Source: JANXVY01 sp034408685 (GTDB lineage: Bacteria; Pseudomonadota; Alphaproteobacteria; Rhizobiales; Hyphomicrobiaceae). From it: DNA of 13,863 nt. The DNA lies in NCBI GenBank assembly GCA_034408685.1, contig JAWXCP010000179.1:1-13863 (forward strand). Reading direction: 5' to 3'. Both the position numbers and the translations under genes were made by a program. Shown one piece after another: positions 1 through 6,934 of the stretch. The notes beneath the pieces are model-generated. The model worked only from the letters and a program-made list of their open reading frames with translations. It ran no database searches and was not told the DNA's origin. Position 1 is the first letter of the stretch; each line of letters starts with the position of its first letter.

Positions 1-937
1 GCACCTGGGCCGACGACGTCTCGCTGGTCTCGATCGCCGCCAGTTTGCCAACGTCGAGGCGAGGCTCGATCTCGATCAGCCGCTCGGTGGCGAGGATCGC
101 GGCTGCGGCCTCCTTGGCCGTGGACACGCCGAGGCTTGCCCCGCGCACGTAGCGCAGCGCCTTGGGTTCACCGAGTTCGCTCCAAATGCGCGAACACACC
201 ACGACGACGATCGCCGCCGCGTCAGCATGCGGGCTGGTGTTGCCCGACGTCAGCGGGCCGTTGCCGGAAAATGGCGACAGAGCTTCGAGATCGCCATCGT
301 CGAGATCGCGCGGGAGTTCGTCACGCGCTTCCTCGGTCGCCTGCTTCAACGGGACGATTTCACCAGCAAAGCGGCGCTGCTGGCGCGCCTCGATCGCGGC
401 CCGGTGGGATGCCAGCGCGACCATGTCGAGCGCCGAGCGGGACAGCTGATATTCCCGCGCCAACCGCTCGGATGCCTCGAAATACTGCGGCTCGTCGCCG
501 GTGTCGGACGTGGCCGGCTCATAGCCGATGAAGCGCGGCATCTGATGGAGATTCTTGGGCCGTGCGATCCGCCACGGTGCGGTCGAAAGCGCTTCGGCAC
601 CGCCAGCGACCATCACATCGCAATCTCCCGCCATGATCGACCGGCAGGCGATCATAATAGCGTCGAGGCCACCGGCGCACTGCCGGTCGACGGTCATAGC
701 GTCGGCCCGGCCGGACAGGCCGGCAGCAAGCGCAATCAGGCGGGCAGGGTTGGATGGTTCGGTCGCGTTGCCGAGGATCAAGCCGTCGACGATAGCCGAA
801 TTAACCCTGCAGTCGGCGAGAGCAGTCGCGATGACCGGCGCGGTCAGGTCCTCGATCCGCCGCCGTCCATGGAGACCGCCGACGCGGCCGACGGCGGTTC
901 GTCGGGCGGCAATAATGTAGGCGCTCCGCTGAGCCAT
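1..937 (-). CDS. Thiolase family protein (acetyl-CoA acetyltransferase type), 5' portion
   Basis: The reverse strand reads open from ATG at 937 to the window edge, about 312 residues; the C-terminus with the second Cys and the His motifs lies outside. Thiolases join or cleave 3-ketoacyl-CoA in beta-oxidation or acetoacetyl-CoA/PHB metabolism in the cytoplasm. The start reads MAQRSAYIIAARRTAVGR, the family's usual N-terminus. The nucleophilic Cys is Cys87 in VDRQCAGGLDAI (codon 677-679), at the expected 87-91 position; the common NRQCASG is here DRQCAGG. The block VMVAGGAEALS follows at about residues 108-118 and the SGNTSPHADAA stretch matches the thiolase G-N-x-S-x-x-x-D-GA region, with the usual 'DGAA' replaced by 'ADAA'. 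An AAAGGA at 951-956 is a distant (13 nt) ribosome site. Family is certain; substrate specificity is not. Confidence 0.9.
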   Translation of the reverse strand, partial: MAQRSAYIIAARRTAVGRVGGLHGRRRIEDLTAPVIATALADCRVNSAIVDGLILGNATEPSNPARLIALAAGLSGRADAMTVDRQCAGGLDAIMIACRSIMAGDCDVMVAGGAEALSTAPWRIARPKNLHQMPRFIGYEPATSDTGDEPQYFEASERLAREYQLSRSALDMVALASHRAAIEARQQRRFAGEIVPLKQATEEARDELPRDLDDGDLEALSPFSGNGPLTSGNTSPHADAAAIVVVVCSRIWSELGEPKALRYVRGASLGVSTAKEAAAAILATERLIEIEPRLDVGKLAAIETSETSSAQV

Positions 938-1004
938 CGTGTCAGCCGTGTCCTTTACTCAAACAAAAGCGAAGTTCATGTCCAAAGGCGCGCCAAAGCG
1001 GCAT

Positions 1005-1045
1005 TGACCGGAATCCAGTGGTCCGGAAATCGGGCATTCCGGTCA
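1005..1045. promoter_or_regulatory. 10-bp perfect inverted repeat upstream of the thiolase gene
   Basis: TGACCGGAAT (1005-1014) and ATTCCGGTCA (1036-1045) are exact reverse complements separated by 21 nt. The element lies 68-108 nt upstream of the thiolase start. A third related TCCGGAAAT sits between the arms at 1022-1030. This could be an operator for a regulator of the acyl-CoA gene (TetR-type regulators often control such genes) or an RNA stem-loop. The symmetry is seen directly; the role is inferred. Confidence 0.35.
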
Positions 1046-1055
1046 TAGGTCGACG

Positions 1056-1166
1056 GTGCCGACTTCGAACGTCCGCAAACGAAATCAGAGGATGGTGGCG
1101 AAATCGGGTTCATCGACGAACCAGCTGGCGGCAAAGGCGCAAACGGCGCGTGCGAAACGTAAATAA
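1056..1166 (+). CDS. Possible small basic protein (36 aa from GTG, 24 aa from ATG 1092)
   Basis: From GTG 1056 the frame gives MPTSNVRKRNQRMVAKSGSS followed by TNQLAAKAQTARAKRK and a TAA at 1164-1166; an in-frame ATG at 1092 gives a 24-residue version. The product is strongly basic and Lys/Arg/Ala-rich with no acidic residue, which is unusual for random frames. An AGG at 1047-1049 lies a plausible distance before the GTG; the ATG has AGAGG directly against it, too close to be a good ribosome site. I recognise no family. It is divergent from the thiolase and convergent with the ABC-F gene. It may be a real small nucleic-acid- or ribosome-associated protein, or chance. Confidence 0.25.
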   Translation: MPTSNVRKRNQRMVAKSGSSTNQLAAKAQTARAKRK

Positions 1167-1270
1167 TAACATAGCTTTACGTCTCCGTTCGAAGAACGGT
1201 ACGGGGGCACAAGATCCGGGTGCAGCGAAGCGCAAGGCGCGATTATGGCGAGGCCATCGGCACGTCACAA

Positions 1271-3181
1271 TCAAGCTTGGGTCGCCATGGCGCGCTCGGC
1301 CTCCTCGTAGGCGTCAGCGGCTGCGAGCCAAGCCTCCTCGGCCTCGGCGAGTGCCTTGGCCATTTGTCCGCGATCGATGGTCAGCCGCTTGGCCTTCCCC
1401 GGATCGCGCGCGTAGAGGTCGGCATCGCCCAGCGCCGCATCGATTTTCGCGACATCCGCGTTGAGTTTTTCGACGGCCTTCTCGGCCGCCTGCATCGTCT
1501 TCTTAAGTGGCGCGAGTTCGCTCCGCCGCTGTGCCGCAACTCTGCGGTCGTCTGCACGCCGGTCGGCGCCGGCCGCAGGGGTGATCGCGCTGCGGTTGCC
1601 GCTTTCAGACCGCCCGCCGCGCTCGGCCAGCAGTGCCGCGCTGTAGGCATCGAGATCGCCGTCGTATGATCGAACGGTGCCGTTACCGACGATCCACAGC
1701 CGATCGGCCGATGCTTCGATCAGGCGCCGGTCATGGCTGATCAGGATCACCGCGCCGTCGTATTCCGCCAGAGCCTGGATCAACGCCTCGCGACTGTCGA
1801 TGTCGAGGTGGTTTGTCGGCTCGTCGAGGATCAACAGATGCGGACCGTGGAACGCGGTCAACGCCAACAGCAGACGCGCCTTCTCGCCGCCCGAAAGATG
1901 GCTGCACTTGGTGTCGGCCTTCGCGCTGGAAAAGCCGAACGTGCCAAGTTTGGTGCGCTTTTCGGCTTCCGTCGCCTCCGGCATCAACTTGGCGATGTAT
2001 TCATAGGGCGTGGCGTCTTCGGACAAATCGTCGAGCTGATGCTGAGCAAAATACCCGACGTCGATTTTGTTCGCCCCGAACACCTTGCCCGTCATCGACG
2101 GAATTCGCCCGGCAATCAGCTTGGCAAACGTCGATTTGCCGTTGCCGTTTTGCCCGAGCAACGCGATCCGGTCATCGTGGTCGATCCTGAGGTTCAGCCG
2201 CGACAACACCGGCGTCGCGGAATAGCCCACCGCCGCGTCTTCCATCCGGATCAGCGGGCTCGCCAGCTCCTTTTGTGGAGACGGCAGCACGATCGGCGCG
2301 ACAGAACTGTCGGCTTCGGCAAAGATCGGCTTCATCTTGGCCAGCAGCTTGACCCGGCTCTGAGCCTGCGCGGCCTTGGTCGCCTTGGCCTTGAACCGGT
2401 CGACGAACGCCTGGATGCGCCGCCGTTCATCGTCCTGGCGCTTCTTGGCCTTCAGATTGTGCGACAGGTTCTCCGCGCGCCGCTCCTCGAACGCATCATA
2501 GCCGCCCGGATAAAGCGTCAGCTTGTGCCGGTCGAGGTGCAAGATCATGCCCACAGACCGGTTCAAAAGATCGCGATCATGGCTGACGATGACGATCGTG
2601 TGTGGGTAACGCTCGAGCTCCTTTTCGAGCCACAGAGCGCCTTCGAGATCGAGATAGTTGGTCGGCTCGTCGAGTAGCAGCACCTCGGGCTGCAAGAACA
2701 GCACGGAGGCAAGGGCAGCCCGCATCCGCCAACCACCCGAGAACGCCGAACACGGCCGGTTCTGTGCGGCTTCGTCGAAGCCGAGACCGGACAGGATTTG
2801 CGCCGCCCGCGCAGGCGCCGCATGCGCGCCGATGTCGGCAAGCCGTTGATGGATATCGGCAATACGCTGCGGGTCGGTGGCGGTATCGGCCTCTGACAAC
2901 AGCCCTGCCCGTTCGGCGTCGGTCGAAAGCACCCAGTCGACGATAGTCGTCGTCCCGCCCGGCGCCTCTTGCGCAACGTGGCCGAGGCGGTGGCCGCGCG
3001 CGATCTCGATCCCGCCGGTTTCCGGCGCCAGTTCACCAAGGATTAGTTTCAACAGCGTTGTCTTGCCGGTCCCGTTGCGGCCAACTAGGCCGACCTTGTG
3101 GCCGTAAGGGATCGTCGCGCTCGCCTGATCAAAGATGAGGCGGCCCTCGATGCGGTAGGTCAGTTCGGTGATTTGCAGCAC
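1271..3181 (-). CDS. ABC-F family ATP-binding protein (YheS/Uup-like), ribosome-associated
   Basis: ABC-F proteins have two fused ABC ATPase domains and no membrane part; characterised members bind the ribosomal E site and act on stalled or initiating translation. From GTG 3181 the protein has 636 residues, close to E. coli YheS. Motifs (this numbering): Walker A GRNGTGKTT about 34-42, signature FSGGW about 147, Walker B VLLLDEPTNYLD about 167-178, charged linker 233-280, second Walker A GQNGNGKST about 343-351, signature LSGGEKARLLL about 429, Walker B LLILDEPTNHLD about 449-460, switch ISHDRR about 481. Both sites look active. A basic/acidic coiled-coil tail (about 545-636) resembles Uup/YheS. 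I prefer GTG 3181 because it gives the family start MLQITELTYRI; an in-frame TTG at 3190 adds three residues. Neither has a clear Shine-Dalgarno site. Confidence 0.93.
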   Translation of the reverse strand: MLQITELTYRIEGRLIFDQASATIPYGHKVGLVGRNGTGKTTLLKLILGELAPETGGIEIARGHRLGHVAQEAPGGTTTIVDWVLSTDAERAGLLSEADTATDPQRIADIHQRLADIGAHAAPARAAQILSGLGFDEAAQNRPCSAFSGGWRMRAALASVLFLQPEVLLLDEPTNYLDLEGALWLEKELERYPHTIVIVSHDRDLLNRSVGMILHLDRHKLTLYPGGYDAFEERRAENLSHNLKAKKRQDDERRRIQAFVDRFKAKATKAAQAQSRVKLLAKMKPIFAEADSSVAPIVLPSPQKELASPLIRMEDAAVGYSATPVLSRLNLRIDHDDRIALLGQNGNGKSTFAKLIAGRIPSMTGKVFGANKIDVGYFAQHQLDDLSEDATPYEYIAKLMPEATEAEKRTKLGTFGFSSAKADTKCSHLSGGEKARLLLALTAFHGPHLLILDEPTNHLDIDSREALIQALAEYDGAVILISHDRRLIEASADRLWIVGNGTVRSYDGDLDAYSAALLAERGGRSESGNRSAITPAAGADRRADDRRVAAQRRSELAPLKKTMQAAEKAVEKLNADVAKIDAALGDADLYARDPGKAKRLTIDRGQMAKALAEAEEAWLAAADAYEEAERAMATQA

Positions 3182-3238
3182 GGTGCCCAACGGGGACGAT
3201 TGAGATGTTCCGGTTGGCTAGTTGAGTTTACCGCCCCC

Positions 3239-3276
3239 GTGAAGCCCCGACGAAACCGTGAAGCCCCGACGAAACC
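3239..3276. repeat. Perfect 19-bp tandem duplication
   Basis: GTGAAGCCCCGACGAAACC occurs at 3239-3257 and again without any spacer at 3258-3276, with no mismatch. It lies about 58 nt upstream of the ABC-F start. Perfect identity suggests a recent slippage or duplication event. Confidence 0.9.
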
Positions 3277-3560
3277 GGGAAGAGCCGTGCGCCCTCAGCC
3301 ACGCAGGCCGACGCGCGCCGGAAGTGGGGCCGTTGCAGCGCGGAGGCGTAACGTTGGCTTGACGCTGGCACCGAAAAAGGTGCGCTGCGGCAAAACAGAC
3401 CCCTTGATGTCGGACAAATTGACGCTACAGTGTGTCATGAAATGCTGACACTTTGCCCTGCGCCGTGAACTGTGGCAGCGGGCCTCTTGGCGGAGCAAAC
3501 TGTCTCACGGCGAAGCCGAATACGGCCGCCGTTCGTATCGACTGTGACGACACTGCGTAC

Positions 3561-3566
3561 AGGAGG
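3561..3566 (+). promoter_or_regulatory. Shine-Dalgarno site fixing the dxs start
   Basis: AGGAGG at 3561-3566 lies 10 nt before ATG 3577. It decides against the longer in-frame start at 3472, whose 35 extra residues do not look like a DXS N-terminus. Confidence 0.75.
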
Positions 3567-3576
3567 CGCGACCACC

Positions 3577-5511
3577 ATGACCGAAAAACCCCTTCTCGAC
3601 AGCGTGAGGTCGCCCAGCGATTTACGCAACTTGAACGAGAACCAGCTCCCCCAACTCGCCGAAGAGTTACGCCGCGAGACGGTCGAGGCGGTGTCGGTCA
3701 CGGGCGGCCACCTCGGCGCGGGTCTCGGCGTGGTCGAGCTGACGGTCGCGCTTCACTACGTATTCGACACGCCCGATGACCGCGTCATCTGGGACGTCGG
3801 CCACCAAGCCTACCCGCACAAAATCCTCACCGGCCGCCGCGACCGTATCCGGACGCTACGCCAGCCCGGCGGACTGTCAGGCTTTACCAAGCGCAACGAA
3901 AGCCCTTACGATCCGTTCGGAGCGGCCCATTCCTCGACGTCGATATCGGCGGGCCTCGGCATGGCGGTGGCCCGCGATCTCGATGGTCGAACCAACGATG
4001 TGATTGCCGTCATCGGCGACGGCGCCATGAGTGCTGGCATGGCCTATGAGGCCATGAACAATGCCGGCGCCCGCGACAGCCGATTAATCGTGATCTTGAA
4101 TGATAACGAGATGTCGATCGCCCCGCCAACCGGGGCGCTCTCGTCATACCTCACCCGCGTAACATCGAGCGGCTCGTATCTCTTCCTCCGCGACGCCGCC
4201 AAACAGCTCGCCAAACGGCTCCCAAAGAAATGGGAGCGCCGCGCGGCCCGCGTCGAGGAGTATACCCGCTCGCTCTGGCAAGGCGGAGCCTGGTTCGAAG
4301 AACTCGGCTTTTACTACGTTGGCCCGATCGACGGGCACGATTTCGACAAGCTACTGCCAGTCTTGAAAAACGTGCGGGATTGCAAGCAAGGCCCGATCCT
4401 CGTCCATGTCAAGACGCGCAAGGGCAAGGGCTATGCCCCAGCCGAAGCCTCGCCGGACTGCTATCATGGCGTCAACACGTTCGACGTGGCGACGGGCGTC
4501 CAGGTGAAGCCGAAGTCGACGGCCCCGTCCTACACCAAGGTGTTCGCCCAGAGCCTTATTGCGCAGGCCGAGATCGACCCCAAAATCGTCGCGGTGACGG
4601 CCGCCATGCCCGGCGGAACCGGGCTCGACACGTTCGGGGCGCGCTTTCCCGATCGGACGTTCGATGTCGGCATTGCCGAACAGCACGCTGTGACGTTCGC
4701 AGCCGGTCTCGCGACCGAGGGCTATAAACCGTTCGCGGCGATCTATTCGACGTTCCTGCAGCGCGGCTACGACCAAATCGTACACGACGTGGCCCTCCAG
4801 AAACTGCCGGTCAGGTTTGCGATCGACCGGGCCGGGTTCGTCGGCGCCGATGGGGCGACCCACGCCGGGACATTCGACATGGCCTACCTCGGCTGCCTAC
4901 CGCACTTCGTCATCATGGCCGCCGCCGACGAAGGCGAACTCGTCCACATGGTGGCAACCTCGGCCGCAATCGACGACCGGCCGAGCGCGTTCCGCTATCC
5001 CCGTGGCGACGGCTATGGCGTCGAAATGCCCACAGTCGGCGTACCGCTCGAGATCGGTCGCGGCCGGATCGTGCGTGAAGGCAACGGCCGCGTCGCCTTG
5101 CTATCGATAGGCACCCGGTTGCGCGAATGCCTGAAGGCCGCCGACGCGTTGGCCAGCCTCGGGCTGTCGACCACCGTCGCCGACGCCCGCTTCATGAAAC
5201 CGCTCGACCACGACCTCATACGCCAGCTGGCGCGCAACCACGAGGTGCTGGTGATGGTCGAGGAAGGCTCGATCGGCGGCTTCGGCAGCCATGTGTTGCA
5301 GTTCCTCGCCGCCGACGGGCTGCTCGATCGTGGCCTCAAAGTCCGCAGCCTCGTGATGCCCGACGCCTTCATCGATCACGGCAAGTACGAAACGATGTAC
5401 GAGGCCGCTGGTCTCAACGCGGGCGGGATCGTCGCGGCGGCGTTTGCAGCTCTCGGCCAGGAATTGGCCCCAGCCGCACGCGGGGAAGCCATGGCGGGAG
5501 CGGTAGCTTAG
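3577..5511 (+). CDS. dxs: 1-deoxy-D-xylulose-5-phosphate synthase
   Basis: DXS condenses pyruvate and glyceraldehyde-3-phosphate, with thiamine diphosphate and Mg2+, to give DXP, the entry step of the MEP isoprenoid pathway (also feeding thiamine and pyridoxal synthesis); it is cytoplasmic. The protein has 644 residues, normal for the family. Visible motifs: GGHLGAGLGVVELTVALHYV (43-62) with the catalytic His, DVGHQAYPHKILTGR (73-87), GGLSGFTKRNESPYDPF (98-114), the ThDP/Mg motif from GDGA (147-150) to NN (161-162), the catalytic Glu368 in GIAEQHAV (365-372), and DRAGFVGADGATHAG (417-431). A C-terminal transketolase domain follows. The start at ATG 3577 gives MTEKPLLDSVRSPSDL. A hairpin follows at 5534-5563. 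In many relatives tlyA follows directly; here a reversed DUF4399 gene lies between them. Confidence 0.98.
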   Translation: MTEKPLLDSVRSPSDLRNLNENQLPQLAEELRRETVEAVSVTGGHLGAGLGVVELTVALHYVFDTPDDRVIWDVGHQAYPHKILTGRRDRIRTLRQPGGLSGFTKRNESPYDPFGAAHSSTSISAGLGMAVARDLDGRTNDVIAVIGDGAMSAGMAYEAMNNAGARDSRLIVILNDNEMSIAPPTGALSSYLTRVTSSGSYLFLRDAAKQLAKRLPKKWERRAARVEEYTRSLWQGGAWFEELGFYYVGPIDGHDFDKLLPVLKNVRDCKQGPILVHVKTRKGKGYAPAEASPDCYHGVNTFDVATGVQVKPKSTAPSYTKVFAQSLIAQAEIDPKIVAVTAAMPGGTGLDTFGARFPDRTFDVGIAEQHAVTFAAGLATEGYKPFAAIYSTFLQRGYDQIVHDVALQKLPVRFAIDRAGFVGADGATHAGTFDMAYLGCLPHFVIMAAADEGELVHMVATSAAIDDRPSAFRYPRGDGYGVEMPTVGVPLEIGRGRIVREGNGRVALLSIGTRLRECLKAADALASLGLSTTVADARFMKPLDHDLIRQLARNHEVLVMVEEGSIGGFGSHVLQFLAADGLLDRGLKVRSLVMPDAFIDHGKYETMYEAAGLNAGGIVAAAFAALGQELAPAARGEAMAGAVA

Positions 5512-5533
5512 CTACTGTCTAATCGGATCTTGA

Positions 5534-5563
5534 AACCAGCCGATGCTCGGGCATCGGCTGGTT
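5534..5563. terminator. Strong hairpin after dxs (possible bidirectional terminator)
   Basis: A perfect 13-bp stem (AACCAGCCGATGC, 5534-5546, with its complement at 5551-5563) closes on a TCGG loop. It lies 22 nt after the dxs stop and 51 nt beyond the stop of the convergent DUF4399 gene, so it can serve both. The upper strand has no immediate T-run (GTTTATTT comes 8 nt later), so it may be an imperfect intrinsic terminator or an mRNA-stabilising stem. Confidence 0.7.
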
Positions 5564-5584
5564 GATCGACGTGTTTATTTGCAA

Positions 5585-5609
5585 CACGGCACGGCACGGC
5601 CCGGCCCGG
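5585..5609. repeat. Pentanucleotide microsatellite (CACGG x3, CCCGG x2)
   Basis: Three exact CACGG units (5585-5599) are followed by two CCCGG units (5600-5609), then CCG. The array ends 5 nt before the stop codon of the DUF4399 gene, so copy-number change would not alter either protein. Confidence 0.8.
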
Positions 5610-5614
5610 CCGAC

Positions 5615-6043
5615 TTACTTCACCGTGATCGTGATAACCTCGGACTGCACGATCGGGTCGTGCGGGATATGGTTGTGGTCCCCAAGCACAAGTTGCAGCG
5701 TGTGCTTTCCGGCCGGGAGCGTGATCTCAGCTTCGGTTTGGCCTTTACCGTAATGCTTATGCGTATCGTCGGCAGGAATGCCAGCTTTGGGGTCGGCCAG
5801 TTTCTGGTTGATCAGGAGGTGGTGGTGCCCAGAGTTGGGCTTCTCAGTACCGGCTGGAGAGATTTCCATGCCAGAGAGACCAAACTTGACCTTGAACGGG
5901 CTGGAAACCGTGTCGCCATTCTTCGGCTCGACGAACGAAACCTTGGCGCCAGCTGGCGCTTTGGACAGATCCTGCGCAGAAACGGCGAGGCTCGAGAGCC
6001 CGACTGCCGCGATGGCCAGAACCGAGACGATTGCTTTCTTCAT
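5615..6043 (-). CDS. DUF4399 domain-containing exported protein
   Basis: A 142-residue protein whose sequence matches my memory of the DUF4399 family, a small periplasmic domain of unknown function. A Sec signal peptide (KK at 2-3, hydrophobic 5-20) ends at VSA/QD, cleavage after Ala23. The mature part is a beta-rich domain with the family's His-rich marks: SGHHHLLI (71-78), DDTHKHYGKGQTE (92-104), GKHTLQLVLGDHNHIPHDP (112-130). The many histidines suggest metal binding, which is inference. ATG 6043 is preceded at 7 nt by AGGGAG (6051-6056 complement). A longer in-frame extension upstream has no signal peptide at its own start and is rejected. The gene is reversed between dxs and tlyA and has its own promoter. 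Confidence 0.88.
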   Translation of the reverse strand: MKKAIVSVLAIAAVGLSSLAVSAQDLSKAPAGAKVSFVEPKNGDTVSSPFKVKFGLSGMEISPAGTEKPNSGHHHLLINQKLADPKAGIPADDTHKHYGKGQTEAEITLPAGKHTLQLVLGDHNHIPHDPIVQSEVITITVK

Positions 6044-6091
6044 AGTTGCTCTCCCTAGATAACCGATGACCGAACGGGCACGGTTCCATGC

Positions 6092-6120
6092 CTTATACGC
6101 CCGGAACATGGCGATGTTAA
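6092..6120 (-). promoter_or_regulatory. Sigma-70-type promoter for the DUF4399 gene
   Basis: On the reverse strand TTAACA (6120-6115) and TATAAG (6097-6092) are separated by exactly 17 nt, each one mismatch from consensus. Transcription would start near 6085, leaving a leader of about 42 nt. It overlaps the region just upstream of tlyA. Confidence 0.5.
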
Positions 6121-6134
6121 CTACGCTGAGGATT

Positions 6135-6139
6135 GGAGG
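6135..6139 (+). promoter_or_regulatory. Shine-Dalgarno site supporting a CTG start for tlyA
   Basis: GGAGG at 6135-6139 lies 6 nt before CTG 6146. No ATG, GTG or TTG occurs in the tlyA frame from the upstream stop at 6056 until GTG 6290, yet the S4 domain is encoded before 6290. The site therefore points to CTG as initiation codon. Confidence 0.5.
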
Positions 6140-6145
6140 CCGGAC

Positions 6146-6934
6146 CTGAACAGCGACCGACTGAGCGACCCTCCGGCACAAACAACACAACGCCTCGATG
6201 TTGCACTCGTCTCGCGCGGGTTCGTCACGACGAGATCCCGCGCGCGCGACCTCGTTCTGCGCGGCCGTGTCGAAGTTGATGGGCAGATTGTGACCAAACC
6301 AGCGCAATCGGTCGTTGGCGCGGCGGTCTTATTCGTCACCGCAACCGACGAAGTGCGCATGGTTTCGCGCGGCCGCTTGAAACTGGTCGCCGCCCTCGAC
6401 ACCTTCGGCTTCGATCCTACAGGCCTCGCTTGCCTCGATGTCGGCGCATCGACCGGCGGCTTCACAGAGGTGCTGTTGGAGCGCGGCGCAAAAAAGGTCT
6501 ACGCCGTCGACGTCGGGACCGGGCAATTGCACCCGCGCTTGGCCCAAGACCCGAGGGTCACGAGCATGGAAGGCCGCGACGTGCGAATGCTGACACATGC
6601 CGATCTGGCAGAGGCGCCCGATGCGATCGTTGCCGATGTCAGCTTCCTGTCGCTGACCAAGGCGCTACCGGCCGCCCTGACACTCGCCGCCGTTGGCGCG
6701 TGGCTGGTCGTCCTCGTCAAGCCGCAGTTCGAAGCTGGTCCGCAGAACGTCTCGAAATCCGGGATTGTCCGCGACGAACGTATCCGGCTGGCGACCGTCG
6801 ACCATATCGCGGCATGGCTCGAGGCATCGGGATGGCACCCAACCTCGCCGATCCCGTCGCCGATAACGGGTGGCGAGGGCAACATCGAGTATCTGCTCGG
6901 CGCGCGGCGCAAGGAGCACCGCGACCATGGCTGA
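6146..6934 (+). CDS. tlyA: TlyA family rRNA 2'-O-methyltransferase / hemolysin-like protein (CTG start proposed)
   Basis: TlyA proteins join an S4 RNA-binding domain to an FtsJ/RrmJ-type SAM methyltransferase; in mycobacteria TlyA 2'-O-methylates 16S and 23S rRNA cytidines. From CTG 6146 the protein has 262 residues, the usual size. Domains: S4 at about 14-60 (QRLDVALVSRGFVTTRSRAR, RGRVEVDGQIVTKPA), linker motif MVSRGRLKL (72-80; the family's SRGG is SRGR here), SAM motif CLDVGASTGGFTE (96-108), VYAVDVGTGQLH (118-129), VADVSFLSL (162-170), VKPQFEAG (191-198). Starting at GTG 6290, the first conventional codon, would delete most of the S4 domain. A short out-of-frame ORF from ATG 6108/6114 ends at TGA 6147-6149, overlapping the CTG, which suggests translational coupling. 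A sequencing frameshift is the alternative. It overlaps the next gene by 8 nt. Confidence 0.85.
   Translation: MNSDRLSDPPAQTTQRLDVALVSRGFVTTRSRARDLVLRGRVEVDGQIVTKPAQSVVGAAVLFVTATDEVRMVSRGRLKLVAALDTFGFDPTGLACLDVGASTGGFTEVLLERGAKKVYAVDVGTGQLHPRLAQDPRVTSMEGRDVRMLTHADLAEAPDAIVADVSFLSLTKALPAALTLAAVGAWLVVLVKPQFEAGPQNVSKSGIVRDERIRLATVDHIAAWLEASGWHPTSPIPSPITGGEGNIEYLLGARRKEHRDHG

Larger units (their letters stand above)
938..1270. other. Intergenic region between thiolase and ABC-F genes
   Basis: This 333-nt gap separates two minus-strand genes. It contains a perfect 10-bp inverted repeat (1005-1045), a possible small plus-strand ORF (1056 or 1092 to 1166) and a 6-bp hairpin CCGTTC-GAA-GAACGG at 1185-1199. 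The hairpin has no T-run on either strand, so I do not call it a terminator. I see no RNA gene or convincing sigma-70 promoter. Confidence 0.6.
3182..3576. other. Divergent intergenic region between ABC-F gene and dxs
   Basis: This 395-nt stretch must hold promoters for two divergent genes. It contains a perfect 19-bp tandem duplication (3239-3276) and a TGTCA-N8-TGACA inverted repeat (3433-3450). A TTGACG at 3419-3424 could be a -35 for dxs, but nothing at 17 nt spacing looks like a good -10. No xseB-like gene, often found before dxs in alphaproteobacteria, is present here. Confidence 0.5.

Noticed and set aside
136..1048. Several long plus-strand frames (for example 227-1048)
   Set aside because: They are Arg/Pro/Ala-rich shadows of the thiolase on the other strand and match no family.
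1185..1199. Hairpin CCGTTC-GAA-GAACGG as a terminator
   Set aside because: Six base pairs with a three-base loop and no T-run on either strand.
1733..2677. A 314-codon plus-strand frame inside the ABC-F gene
   Set aside because: It lies antisense to intact ATPase motifs and has the composition of a shadow frame in high-GC DNA.
3472..3576. Longer start for dxs
   Set aside because: The 35 extra residues do not resemble a DXS N-terminus, and AGGAGG lies correctly before ATG 3577.
6044..6307. 88-residue N-terminal extension of the DUF4399 protein
   Set aside because: It would bury the signal peptide and overlap tlyA coding DNA; ATG 6043 has a good ribosome site.
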